This document shows, in pieces, positions 1 through 9,086 of a stretch of DNA of 64,000 bases. Location: positions 1 through 64,000 of the forward strand of contig CAMJGH010000005.1 in the NCBI GenBank assembly GCA_946405185.1. Reading direction: 5' to 3'. The notes beneath the pieces are model-generated. The model was given only the letters and a program-made list of their open reading frames with translations. It made no database searches and was not told where the DNA came from. The stretch's first letter is position 1. Each line of letters begins with the position of its first letter. The position numbers and the translations under genes are program-made. Origin of the DNA: an uncultured Lachnospiraceae bacterium. Its GTDB lineage: Bacteria > Bacillota > Clostridia > Lachnospirales > Lachnospiraceae.

Positions 1-696
1 CCGGTTCACATACCGTTCGCGCTCATCGTAGGTTTCGTACAGGAGGCTGCGCTCGATGGGCCGGATGTCCATGCGCGGCCACAGGCCCTTCGCCGTCTCC
101 GCCACGTACAGCACCGCACCGTCGTATAGCTTCTGAAGGTCCATTTCTTCTTCGGTTGCCGGCGCCGGCTGTTCTTCTTCGCGCGCGGCCATGATCTTCA
201 CCAGCCGGTCGCGCAGCTCCTTGTCTTTTTTCAGGCGGATGCCGGTCAGCACGCCCGCCGGGTCGCCCAGGCGGATAGTCCGCTCCGTTCCATCCTCTTC
301 CTGCCGGAACGTGCAGCGCACATCCTTCAGAAACCAGGCGATGACCATCTCCGGCTGCGCGCCGTACCGCTGCTGCAGGCGCGCATCTTCCCGCAGGCAG
401 CGGGCGGTGACGGCTTCCTCCTCGGTGAAGACCGCCTCCCCCTTCATGAAAAACGTGAGGCCGGCCGCGGGGTCACTGACGCACAGCGACACAGCCGGAT
501 GGAGGCTTAACTCCCCGTAAAACGTCTCGCATTTGGCAGCAGAGAAATAAAAGGCTCCGTCCTCCTCAAAGTCAAGCCTGACCGGATGCACGGCCGGCTG
601 CTTGTCAAACCCCATCGTGGCGGCGTAGAGCACCGGATGGTCCTTCAAAAAAGACCGAACTTCCTCCGCGGTCACACCGGCTTCCTTTTTCCCCAT
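1..696 (-). CDS. Pyridoxamine 5'-phosphate oxidase-like (FMN-binding split barrel) protein, 3' end truncated by window edge
   Basis: Reading the minus strand from ATG at 696 gives MGKKEAGVTAEEVRSFLKDHPVLYAATMGFDKQPAVHPVRLDFEEDGAFYFSAAKCETFYGEL..., open to the window start; typical FMN split-barrel N-terminus. Confidence 0.65.
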   Translation of the reverse strand, partial: MGKKEAGVTAEEVRSFLKDHPVLYAATMGFDKQPAVHPVRLDFEEDGAFYFSAAKCETFYGELSLHPAVSLCVSDPAAGLTFFMKGEAVFTEEEAVTARCLREDARLQQRYGAQPEMVIAWFLKDVRCTFRQEEDGTERTIRLGDPAGVLTGIRLKKDKELRDRLVKIMAAREEEQPAPATEEEMDLQKLYDGAVLYVAETAKGLWPRMDIRPIERSLLYETYDERERYVNR

Positions 697-711
697 GGGA
701 CGTTCCTCCCC

Positions 712-1302
712 TTATAATGCTTTCTCGTTGACGTGTGCGTAGCAGATCCGTTTGGGATGGCGGGCCAGGACCGCCTCCCAGTCTTTCTTTAGCGGCTCGT
801 TTTCTTCGTAGGCGGCCAGGTATTCGTACGGCTCCAGGTCCCCCACCAGACACTCGCCGGAATCCAGGATCAACGACACGGAATCCGGGCTGTGGCTGGA
901 CGTGGAAAAGATCTCCCCGTCAATGCCCAGGCTCTTCAGGAACGCCCGGCTCTCCTCACAGCGGATCACGCGGGCGCCGGCTTCCTGCACCGGCACGTAC
1001 GGCAGGCGGTCCCGGGCAAAAATGCCGTCCGCAAAGTGCACGTGTTCCTGCTGCCCGTCGACCAGCGGCAGCTGCACGCCCTGCCGCGTCAGCTCACCGA
1101 TCAGTCCGCAGTGGTCCGGGTGATAGTGCGTGGCCATCACATACGCGATGTCCCGCACCTGAAGGCCTTCTTTCTTCAGCGCCTGATAAAACGCCGGCAG
1201 CGTCCCCGCGTAGCCGGTATCCACTAAAAGGCCGCCTCGGGCGCCCATGATCAGGTACGTATTCGTATTGCCGTATGTCAGCCGATACACACTCATCTCC
1301 AA
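712..1302 (-). CDS. MBL-fold metallo-hydrolase
   Basis: ATHYHPDHCGLIGEL metal-binding motif (HxHxDH-like) in a 196 aa ORF. Confidence 0.85.
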   Translation of the reverse strand: MEMSVYRLTYGNTNTYLIMGARGGLLVDTGYAGTLPAFYQALKKEGLQVRDIAYVMATHYHPDHCGLIGELTRQGVQLPLVDGQQEHVHFADGIFARDRLPYVPVQEAGARVIRCEESRAFLKSLGIDGEIFSTSSHSPDSVSLILDSGECLVGDLEPYEYLAAYEENEPLKKDWEAVLARHPKRICYAHVNEKAL

Positions 1303-1317
1303 ATGAATCGTCTCCGT

Positions 1318-2742
1318 TCAATACCCCAGGAAGTGCTGCAGCTGCTTATCCGCCAGCAGTTCCTCTTTGCCCAGGCCGAATGCCTCTCCCGGCACGATCG
1401 TCAGATACCGGTCCAGGAAGGCGTCATAGGAATCCGCCTCAAAACAGTCCGGCGGGATGAAGAACACCCGCGTGCCGCCCGTCACCCGGTCGCCGGCCTG
1501 CACACTCACTTTAACGTCACCGGTCTGCAGCCGGTAGAAGATGTAGTGCTCCAGATACCACCCGTGCACCTCCACACGCCCGAAGGGCACGGCGTACTCA
1601 TCCGTCACCGGGTTGGCGCGGAGCGCCGCCTCCTGCGCGTCGTGGACGATCATCTCAACCAACTGCTCGGCCGTGGCGCAGTCGCACACGGAAAAATCAT
1701 CGCTTCCCAGATACGCCTGGACAAACTCCCAGTCGCCGTCCACCTGCCGGATTTCATAGCGGCAGTAGGCGTCCAGCATCGGCCTCGTCAGCCACCGGTA
1801 ATCCTTCCGGACCGCCTCCATGGCCCTCTGCAGATACACTTCGATATCCCGCCCGTACCGGAACTTCTCGGCGGGGTTCGCGTTCTTCACGGCTTCGCGC
1901 GCGTACTCACAGAGGAAGGCGATGAATTCATCCGCTGTCTTCCCTTCGGTCCACTCGTGTATGACCGGCGTCTGCCAGGAGCGGTCGACCTGCGCGAAGA
2001 CAGTCTTTCCGTGCAGCGGCACGACCTCCCACGGTGTTTTCTTCTTCATCTGTGTCAGCGTCGCCCACGGGTATTCCGCGCAGAGCTTCTCCAGCGCTTT
2101 GTCGTAATAGACGCCGATGTCGGTTCCGTAGGCGAACAGCGCCGGATCGACTGACGGGTGGCGGTTTAACTCCTCCTCGCGCTGTCTTTCCTCTTCCTCC
2201 TCTTCTTCCGCGGCAAAGATCTCATCGGAACTTAAGGGCGTCCAGGCCCATACTTCATCCATGTCGTAGCTTGCCAGCGCCGGCGCCCAGATAAAGCTCC
2301 CTTCCTTCTCGTCCCATTTTTCCCACCTGCCGGCCCCCAGGCCGCCGTTTGCCAGGATCAGCAGGCAGTACTGCTCACTCTTGGGAAAGGCCCCGTCGGC
2401 AGTGGACAAAAAGCCTTCAAAGGCAGCCGAATGCCCGTCTTCCGTTTCCGGGCCGAGGTTGATCCAGCCCATCTCCTCATCCTCCAGGCACTCGGTCAGG
2501 TCGTAGCCGGAAAGGGAGTGCCACCATGCGACGTCATCCGAAGAGACCGTTTCCGCCGTTCCCCGGATGAATTCTCCCAAAGTGCCTTCCTCCTTCCCGG
2601 ACGGCGACCACGCACCGCCGGTATAGCGGCCGTCTGTCAGTTCCAGCAGGCAGAACTCGCCGTATTCCGGAAGGTCCTCTTTTTCCATGCTGTGAAACAC
2701 GTTGAATGACAGCGTCAGGGTCTTGTGATCGCATGCAAACAT
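1318..2742 (-). CDS. Hypothetical protein with internal duplication
   Basis: Long ORF with plausible coding composition; two related segments FAYGTDIGVYYDKALEKL... and FRYGRDIEVYLQRAMEAV... Confidence 0.65.
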   Translation of the reverse strand: MFACDHKTLTLSFNVFHSMEKEDLPEYGEFCLLELTDGRYTGGAWSPSGKEEGTLGEFIRGTAETVSSDDVAWWHSLSGYDLTECLEDEEMGWINLGPETEDGHSAAFEGFLSTADGAFPKSEQYCLLILANGGLGAGRWEKWDEKEGSFIWAPALASYDMDEVWAWTPLSSDEIFAAEEEEEEERQREEELNRHPSVDPALFAYGTDIGVYYDKALEKLCAEYPWATLTQMKKKTPWEVVPLHGKTVFAQVDRSWQTPVIHEWTEGKTADEFIAFLCEYAREAVKNANPAEKFRYGRDIEVYLQRAMEAVRKDYRWLTRPMLDAYCRYEIRQVDGDWEFVQAYLGSDDFSVCDCATAEQLVEMIVHDAQEAALRANPVTDEYAVPFGRVEVHGWYLEHYIFYRLQTGDVKVSVQAGDRVTGGTRVFFIPPDCFEADSYDAFLDRYLTIVPGEAFGLGKEELLADKQLQHFLGY

Positions 2743-2779
2743 GGCTTCCGTCTCCTTTTCCGTGTTCTCAGTCGGTTCT

Positions 2780-3238
2780 TTATTTCACATTGAAGTGAAA
2801 CTCTCCGTTCTTGCAGGTTCCGTCCGTCTCCACGATGATGGTCACCGAGCCGGAGTCCACATAGCCGCCGTGCGAGGACACTTCCTCGCCGCCGTTTATG
2901 GTGAACAGTTCCGTTTTCGAGCCGGCCCACTCCACATACACCTTCGCGGTGCCGCTCTCCAGCTTCGCCGTGTACGTCACATCCCCCTCGCCGGAACTCT
3001 TCACCGTGAAAACGATCTTTCCTCTCAGGGAGTAAAAGCTCAGGTTCGCGCTGTTCTTCGTATTGGTGCGGACCATCCCCACAGCCATATACGAAGACGC
3101 GCGGCAGCCCGCCGTAAACAGCATCAGCAGCGCCAGCAAAAGCGCTGCGGTCCTGCGGAAGGTCTTTTTCGTGTTCGCTTTGCCACTCATGGTCGTTTGT
3201 TTCCTCCTCTTCAGGCTCGTTTTTTGCCGTTCAGACAT
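2780..3238 (-). CDS. Small secreted/lipoprotein-like protein
   Basis: N-terminal basic region plus hydrophobic segment ending LFTAGC (lipobox-like); start probably internal (MSGKANTKKTFRR...). Confidence 0.55.
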   Translation of the reverse strand: MSERQKTSLKRRKQTTMSGKANTKKTFRRTAALLLALLMLFTAGCRASSYMAVGMVRTNTKNSANLSFYSLRGKIVFTVKSSGEGDVTYTAKLESGTAKVYVEWAGSKTELFTINGGEEVSSHGGYVDSGSVTIIVETDGTCKNGEFHFNVK

Positions 3239-4097
3239 TGCCCGGATACACGTACGGCAGGTACTCCTCCGCGGTCTGCGCCAGCCGGTACACCGTCCGC
3301 ACCGGCGTCGGGCCGCGGTCCGTCATGTGAAAGCGCGGGAAGAAGCGCGAGATGTGCAGCGGCACGCTCTCCCCGTCCGGATTTCGCAGCCCGGCCACCC
3401 ACGCGGCCAGTTCCCGCATCTCCTCTTCCGTATCGTTCTCACCGGGCACGATCAGCGTGGTCAGCTCCACGTGGGCGCATTTCACCGCTTCGGTGATAAA
3501 ATCCATCACCTGCGCCCGGTCACCGCCCAGCACCTTTCGGTAGTACCGGTCCGTAAAGCCCTTCAGGTCGATGTTCATGGCGTCGATGTACGGCGCCAGT
3601 TCCCGCAGGATGGGCAGTTCGGCTGTTCCATTTGTGACCAGCACCGTCACCAGCCCATGGTCTTTCGCCAGCCGGGCGGTGTCCCGCACAAACTCATAGC
3701 CGATCAGCGGCTCGTTGTAGGTAAAGGCGATGCCGATGTTCCCGCGGTTTCTCGTCCGCTCGGCAGCCTCCACCAGTTCCTCCGGGCTCCATTCCTCCGC
3801 CGCTTCGGCATACCGCGCAGCCTCCGCTCCCCAGGAGATGTCGTGATTCTGGCAGAACGGGCACCGCAGATTGCACCCGAAACTGCCCACACTCAGGATC
3901 CAGCTGCCCGGATGAAACCGCGCCAGCGGCTTTTTCTCGATGGGATCCAGCGCCAGCCCGGTGATCTTCCCGTAGTTGAAGGCTTTCGTCTGCCCGCCTT
4001 CGGCCGTCCGGCCCCCGCAGAAGCCCACGCTTCCTTCCGGTATCCGGCAGTGGCGGAAGCACACCGGACAGACGGCCATCTTTCGCTCCGTTTCCAT
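3231..4097 (-). CDS. amrS: AmmeMemoRadiSam system radical SAM enzyme
   Basis: CxxxCxxC-type motif in SVGSFGCNLRCPFCQNHDISW plus YNEP and N-terminal CPVCFRHC; AmrS family signature. Confidence 0.9.
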   Translation of the reverse strand: METERKMAVCPVCFRHCRIPEGSVGFCGGRTAEGGQTKAFNYGKITGLALDPIEKKPLARFHPGSWILSVGSFGCNLRCPFCQNHDISWGAEAARYAEAAEEWSPEELVEAAERTRNRGNIGIAFTYNEPLIGYEFVRDTARLAKDHGLVTVLVTNGTAELPILRELAPYIDAMNIDLKGFTDRYYRKVLGGDRAQVMDFITEAVKCAHVELTTLIVPGENDTEEEMRELAAWVAGLRNPDGESVPLHISRFFPRFHMTDRGPTPVRTVYRLAQTAEEYLPYVYPGNV

Positions 4098-4169
4098 CAG
4101 AAGATGCCTCCTTTCCCCGCCGCCTCTGCGCGGACAGTGCGGTTCCCACAGTCCGGATGACGGCCGTTC

Positions 4170-4979
4170 TTACGGCCGGTCCAGAAAGTCAAACACCCGC
4201 CGGTAGAAGTCCGGCGCCTCCTCGTAGGCGGCGTGCCCCAGGCCGGGGTACACATACAATGTGCTCTCCGGGATCATCCGTGCCAGTTCCCGGGAAGCCT
4301 CCGCCCCCACGATCCGGTCTTCCTCTCCGCCGATGATCAGCGCCGGGCAGATGATCCGTCCGGGGTCCTTAACCCCGTCAAACCCCAGGATGGCGCGGGC
4401 GTTTGTCAGAAACCGCCCGTAGTCCGAAGGCTTCCCCACGCGGCTCAGCACCGGGTACAGCTTCCGGTAGGTTTTCAGTTTTTCCGGAGAATAACTCTTT
4501 TCGGCGGTGTCGATCATCAGCTGTTTATGATCGCCCGCCTCCGCCAGGCGTATCCACTCCCGCACGCAGGCATCCGTCATGTCGCTGCAGGACGGCGCCG
4601 AGACGGCGATCACCAGTTTCTCCACCCGTTCCGGGAAATCCGCCGCCAGGCACTGGGCGATCATCCCGCCCTGCGAGACCCCCAGCACCGCCGTCCGGCG
4701 GATGCCCAGAATCTCACAGGCCCGCGCCTGGTCCGCGGCCATGTCCCGGATGGAATACCCCTCCGGCATGTCGTCCTTGCGGCTGAACATATACACCGTG
4801 TACCGTTTCAGGAACGGCCGGTAGGGGCCGGCTAAGAGCAGGGCCTTCCCCTTCACGGTGGCCAGACCGTCCGAAAGGCCCGGCAGGATGATCAGATTTT
4901 TCTCCCCGCTGCCGAAGGAGACGTAACTCATGCGCGTATCGCCCAGCGGGACGCTTCCGTTTTTCGCGTTTCCGAACAT
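4170..4979 (-). CDS. Alpha/beta hydrolase
   Basis: GVSQGGMIAQ nucleophile elbow, GEEDRIV and GLGHAAYEE catalytic regions. Confidence 0.85.
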   Translation of the reverse strand: MFGNAKNGSVPLGDTRMSYVSFGSGEKNLIILPGLSDGLATVKGKALLLAGPYRPFLKRYTVYMFSRKDDMPEGYSIRDMAADQARACEILGIRRTAVLGVSQGGMIAQCLAADFPERVEKLVIAVSAPSCSDMTDACVREWIRLAEAGDHKQLMIDTAEKSYSPEKLKTYRKLYPVLSRVGKPSDYGRFLTNARAILGFDGVKDPGRIICPALIIGGEEDRIVGAEASRELARMIPESTLYVYPGLGHAAYEEAPDFYRRVFDFLDRP

Positions 4980-5003
4980 ATCACACCTCCCGGGCGGTGT
5001 CCC

Positions 5004-6389
5004 TCAGTGGTGCCGGATCACTTCAAAACGCTGCAGGCGGTAGGGCTCGTCTTCGCCGATGCCGCCCTTGCGCCGGGCGATATCGATCTGCTCCTCCACC
5101 GTGTCCACGCCGTCCAGATCCGGCAGCAGAAGGCCGCGGCGCCTCCCGCAGGTGACGATCACGCCGTACCTCTTCACATCCAGCTGGTCCGGCGAGTCGA
5201 TGTCCTCCGGCGCGGTCAGCACGTCCACGCTGATGTCCAGGCTCTTCAGCTCCGCCGGGGTGACGGGCGAAAAGCGCGGGTCGCGCGAACAGGCGCTGAT
5301 GCCGTTGCCGATGATCTCTTTCGCGATGTTCGCTTCCGTCGGCAGGATGGTGCCGATGCAGCCGCGCAGCTGGCCGTTTTTGTGGAGGGAGACGAAGGTC
5401 CCGGCCCGGTTCTTCACCATCTCCTCCGGCAGCCCTTCCGGCACCGGCAGGCGGCGGTGGTTCTTCACCCACGCCTCCACCGCGGCGCGGGCCAGGCGGA
5501 CGTACGCGTCGCTGGCTTCCGCTTTCTCACGGTACGCCTCCTCCTGCTTTTTCTCGTATTCTTTCCGAAAATGCCGGCTCTCATCCGGCCCTTCCGGGTA
5601 AAAGGTGCAGATGCCGTACCCCACACCGGTGACCGACTGGTGCGACAGTGCCTCGGCCTTTACCGCCAGCCCGTCAAACGCCCCGGCCATGATCACGAAC
5701 GACCGGTGGCCGCACTCGGCTGCCTTGTCGCAGAAGGTCTCATCAAAATCAAGCAGTTCGCCGAAGGCCGCCCGGCCGCACACGTCCATGATACGCCGGT
5801 CGTAGACCGGCCCCTCCGCGGCAAACCCGTACGGCCCGTACGTCTGCAGCTTGTGCGAGAGATCTCCGCTGGCGATGATCACCGCCCGGCGGCCGAGATC
5901 CTCACAGGCCCGCGCGATGAACTGCCCCAGACGGTAGTGGTCCGTCAGCGGCAGCCCCGAAAGCCCGATGCGCACGATCTTCCCGCCGGCATAGTGCCTG
6001 CGGATAAAGTAGAGCGGCACCATGGTGCCGTGGTCAAGCGATGCATCGCGTTCGCCGAGCGTCCCCGCCGGAAAGTCTGCCGCCTCCGCCAGGGCCTCCA
6101 GATGAGCGGTCAGTTCCTGATCATAGTCTTCGGAAAAGCGCACCTGCGGCGCCCGAAACTGTGCGAAAGACCCGCTCGCCTTCCGGCCGGGAGAGATGTG
6201 GAAATAGTCCGCATACATCACGGCATGCGGACTGGTGATCACGATGGTCTCCGGCTGAAGCGCCGCCACCTCCGCCGCCACGCGCTCATAGGCCGCCGTG
6301 GTTTCGGCGATCTGCTCCTCCCCGCCGCGCCCCACCTCCGGGACGATCAGAGGCGGGTGCGGGACCATAAACGCTGCCAGGACAGACAT
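5004..6389 (-). CDS. AmmeMemoRadiSam system fused Memo (AmrB) / AMMECR1 (AmrA) protein
   Basis: N-terminal MVPHPPLIVPEVGRG (Memo/class III extradiol-like), C-terminal GTFVSLHKNGQLRGCIGTI (AMMECR1). Confidence 0.9.
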   Translation of the reverse strand: MSVLAAFMVPHPPLIVPEVGRGGEEQIAETTAAYERVAAEVAALQPETIVITSPHAVMYADYFHISPGRKASGSFAQFRAPQVRFSEDYDQELTAHLEALAEAADFPAGTLGERDASLDHGTMVPLYFIRRHYAGGKIVRIGLSGLPLTDHYRLGQFIARACEDLGRRAVIIASGDLSHKLQTYGPYGFAAEGPVYDRRIMDVCGRAAFGELLDFDETFCDKAAECGHRSFVIMAGAFDGLAVKAEALSHQSVTGVGYGICTFYPEGPDESRHFRKEYEKKQEEAYREKAEASDAYVRLARAAVEAWVKNHRRLPVPEGLPEEMVKNRAGTFVSLHKNGQLRGCIGTILPTEANIAKEIIGNGISACSRDPRFSPVTPAELKSLDISVDVLTAPEDIDSPDQLDVKRYGVIVTCGRRRGLLLPDLDGVDTVEEQIDIARRKGGIGEDEPYRLQRFEVIRHH

Positions 6390-6422
6390 GTTCTCACCTC
6401 CTGTCGGTCATCCGAAAATGTC

Positions 6423-6737
6423 TTATGCGCGGAACTTCACGGCCGTGCCGTAGGCGATGACTTCCGCGGCGCCCTGCATGACGGCCGCGGACGAGTAGCG
6501 GATGTTGACCACGGCATCCGCCCCCAGCCCCTCCGCCTCCTCGACCATCCGCTTGGTCGCGAGCGCCCGGGCTTCGTTCATCATCTCGTTGTAGGCTTTC
6601 AGTTCGCCGCCGACGAGGGTTTTTAAACCCTGCGTGATGTCGCGGCCGATGTTCTTGGACTGGATGGTGCTGCCTTTGACCAGACCGAGCATCTCCAGTT
6701 CCTTCCCGCTGATGTAATCAGTATTGACTAAGATCAT
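6423..6737 (-). CDS. YbjQ/DUF74 (heavy-metal-binding-like) family protein
   Basis: MILVNTDYISGKELEMLGLVKGSTIQSKNIGRDITQGLKTLVGGELKAYNEMMNEAR is the YbjQ signature. Confidence 0.9.
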   Translation of the reverse strand: MILVNTDYISGKELEMLGLVKGSTIQSKNIGRDITQGLKTLVGGELKAYNEMMNEARALATKRMVEEAEGLGADAVVNIRYSSAAVMQGAAEVIAYGTAVKFRA

Positions 6738-6951
6738 CTTCTTCTCCTCCTTTGATCTCCCGGATCCTCTGGATACAGACACCGATCATCGCCGCTCCCA
6801 GCAGAGCGGGTACGACCCACAGCAGTACTTTCAGCCAGCCGATCTCCACGAAACGGATCAGCAGTCCGAAATAGACGAAGAAATAGACGATGACCAGGAC
6901 AGTGATCACGATGGGCGCGGTCATCTTCCGTTTGTGTCCTTTCATGTTCAT
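6718..6951 (-). CDS. Small membrane protein
   Basis: Two hydrophobic segments in a 77 aa ORF overlapping the start of the ybjQ-like gene. Confidence 0.55.
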   Translation of the reverse strand: MNMKGHKRKMTAPIVITVLVIVYFFVYFGLLIRFVEIGWLKVLLWVVPALLGAAMIGVCIQRIREIKGGEEDDLSQY

Positions 6952-6963
6952 CCTTTCGCCGCG

Positions 6964-7380
6964 TCACATCCGCGGCATCTGCTCTTTCCACTGATCCTGC
7001 CGGTCAAAGCCCAGATACCGTGTGCCCTGGAACATGAGCCACCCGGCGTCGCCTTCGGCCAGTTCATCGTATTCCCGGTGACTGACCCGGAAACGCAGTT
7101 CATCGCCGCTCTCCACCCGGAAGGTCACGTGATACGTGGTGTCCGTCGTGGTGGAAAAGCCGTGCGCCCCGGAGGCGTCTCCGGCGTTCGCGTGCTGTGT
7201 CTGCGAGACGCTCCGGCGCTTCTCCTGCACCACCGCCTGTACGGTCAGGCGCGGGGAGGCATCGTTCTGCCGCTTTTCTTTGATGGCCTTCACCACAATG
7301 AATACAAACGCGAACAAAAACGCGGCAAAAAAGATCGGAAACAGCATCTGCATGAAATCAAATCCCCAGCCGATATTCAT
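6964..7380 (-). CDS. DUF2500-like membrane protein
   Basis: N-terminal TM then TYHVTFRVESGDELRFRVSHREYDELAEGDAGWLMFQGTRYLGF. Confidence 0.75.
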   Translation of the reverse strand: MNIGWGFDFMQMLFPIFFAAFLFAFVFIVVKAIKEKRQNDASPRLTVQAVVQEKRRSVSQTQHANAGDASGAHGFSTTTDTTYHVTFRVESGDELRFRVSHREYDELAEGDAGWLMFQGTRYLGFDRQDQWKEQMPRM

Positions 7381-7470
7381 GAATCCACTCCTTCCGGCAC
7401 CGCTGTGGCGGTCCCGCTTTTCTTCACCATAGCACGGGAAAGCGGCCGGCAACAGGGAAAGACCGGCGGA

Positions 7471-8913
7471 TCAGCGCCGCTTTTTTCCGTTCAGCTGCGT
7501 ATTATAGTGCTCCAGCATCCCCTCGGTGGTCCCTAACAGCTGTGCCGTCAGCCACCCGTCCGGGCGCAGGTTCATCTTGAACCACAGACCGGACAGGGCC
7601 TCGCCGGGGAAATACACCTGCACCAGGAAGGTGTTCTCTTCGATCCACCCGCCGCTGGCCAGGCACGTCTCCTGAAGCTCCGCAAACACGCTCTCCGCCT
7701 GATGGCCGATGCCGAAGGGAATGGTCACCGTGCTTCCCCGGCGGGTAAATGCCAGTTCCCCGCCGCCATCAGTGAAGGTGAGGCGGATGCTTTCAAACCC
7801 CTGCGGGTTTTCTTCCATATCATAGACCGCTCCGTTCACGCGCGCGGCCGCGGCCGTCCCCGCAAACGGGTTGGGCACGGTGGGGATGGCGAGCGTCTCC
7901 GTAAGAGCCGCCAGATCCGCCTGCGCCGCCTTATCCTCCGGGCGGGCATCCGCCGCATCGCGGACGATGAACTCGCGCACCAGCTCCTCGATGCGCTCCT
8001 CGCCGCCGCGCATCACCTGCGTGTCCGCCGTGGTGATCACCGCGATGTCCTCTGCCGGGAAGCACATGGACAGCTCGCTGGCCATGCCGTACATCCGGTA
8101 CCCGTCGCGCATCAGCCAGATGTAATACCCGTAGCCGAAATCCGCGCCCAGCGGGATAGGCCGGGTGCTGGTCTGAAAGCCCAGCATCCGCGAAAGGTAC
8201 TCGGCCGGGAAGAGCTGCTCCGCGTTCGGGTCCCCGTACTTTGCCGGGTCTTTCCCGCCGTTCATGAACAGCAGCGCCACGCGCATCATGTCCATGGGTT
8301 TGGCCATCAGGCCGCTGCCGGCCATGGCGGTGTGCAGAGGCCCCACGGGGATGATGTAACTCTCCTCCGAAAACCCGATACGGCGCAGCAGGCGGTCTTT
8401 CAGGAAGTCCAGCATCGGCTGCCCGGACAGCTTTTCGGCCAGCGCGCCCAGCACCTGCGTGCCGGTGGTGTCGTAGGCGAACACGGTGCCCGGCCGGTGC
8501 GTGGGCACGGCCTCAAAGAACTGCTTCTCCCAGTTGAGCGTCCGGTCTTCCTTGGTGTAGACCGTGCCGTCGTAGCACGTGCGCATGGTCAGCAGGTCTT
8601 CGATGGTGCACTCACGCGTCCACGGGTGGGTGCGGTCGGTGACGTACTCCGGGAAGCAGTCGCACACATGGTCCTTCACGGACAGCTTCCCGTCCGCCTC
8701 CAGCAGGCCGATGGCCAGCGCCGTCAGGCTCTTGGTCTGCGAGTACATGCGGTGCAGGGTGTCGCGTGTATACGGCGCCCAGTAGCCTTCATAGACCACC
8801 TGCCCGCGGCGGGCGATCAGCAGGCTGTGCAGCGGCACCCCCTGTTCGTTTAAGCTGCGGATCAGCCGCGCGATGGCGGCCGACGAAATGCCGACACTCT
8901 CCGGACTTCTCAT
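7471..8913 (-). CDS. Serine hydrolase (class C beta-lactamase-like)
   Basis: MYSQTKSLTALAIGLLEADGKLSVKD (SxxK motif) and downstream beta-lactamase-like motifs. Confidence 0.85.
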   Translation of the reverse strand: MRSPESVGISSAAIARLIRSLNEQGVPLHSLLIARRGQVVYEGYWAPYTRDTLHRMYSQTKSLTALAIGLLEADGKLSVKDHVCDCFPEYVTDRTHPWTRECTIEDLLTMRTCYDGTVYTKEDRTLNWEKQFFEAVPTHRPGTVFAYDTTGTQVLGALAEKLSGQPMLDFLKDRLLRRIGFSEESYIIPVGPLHTAMAGSGLMAKPMDMMRVALLFMNGGKDPAKYGDPNAEQLFPAEYLSRMLGFQTSTRPIPLGADFGYGYYIWLMRDGYRMYGMASELSMCFPAEDIAVITTADTQVMRGGEERIEELVREFIVRDAADARPEDKAAQADLAALTETLAIPTVPNPFAGTAAAARVNGAVYDMEENPQGFESIRLTFTDGGGELAFTRRGSTVTIPFGIGHQAESVFAELQETCLASGGWIEENTFLVQVYFPGEALSGLWFKMNLRPDGWLTAQLLGTTEGMLEHYNTQLNGKKRR

Positions 8914-9005
8914 AAGCGGGCCTCCTGGATCCGGCGCAGATCCCCCGTGCCGGATAAGTACTTCCTGTTTGGTAATCTTCACCGCGAACCGTGAAAAAAA
9001 CAGCG

Positions 9006-9034
9006 TTGACTTTTTCTCCTGTCTTTCATAAGAT
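9006..9034 (+). promoter_or_regulatory. Putative sigma-A promoter for the uracil permease gene
   Basis: TTGACT (9006-9011), 17-nt spacer, TAAGAT (9029-9034). Confidence 0.5.
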
Positions 9035-9086
9035 AGCAAAGATAATGTCCGGCCGCAAGCCGGACCTGAAAAGAAGGAGGGGTATT

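Noticed and set aside
5007-6626. 539-aa + strand ORF opposite the Memo-AMMECR1 gene, and many similar long + strand ORFs (e.g. 22247-23614, 27047-28639, 31772-33676, 41781-43151)
   Set aside because: Antisense shadow ORFs expected in GC-rich coding DNA; His/Arg/Val/Gly-biased, no family resemblance, and each opposes a gene with clear motifs.
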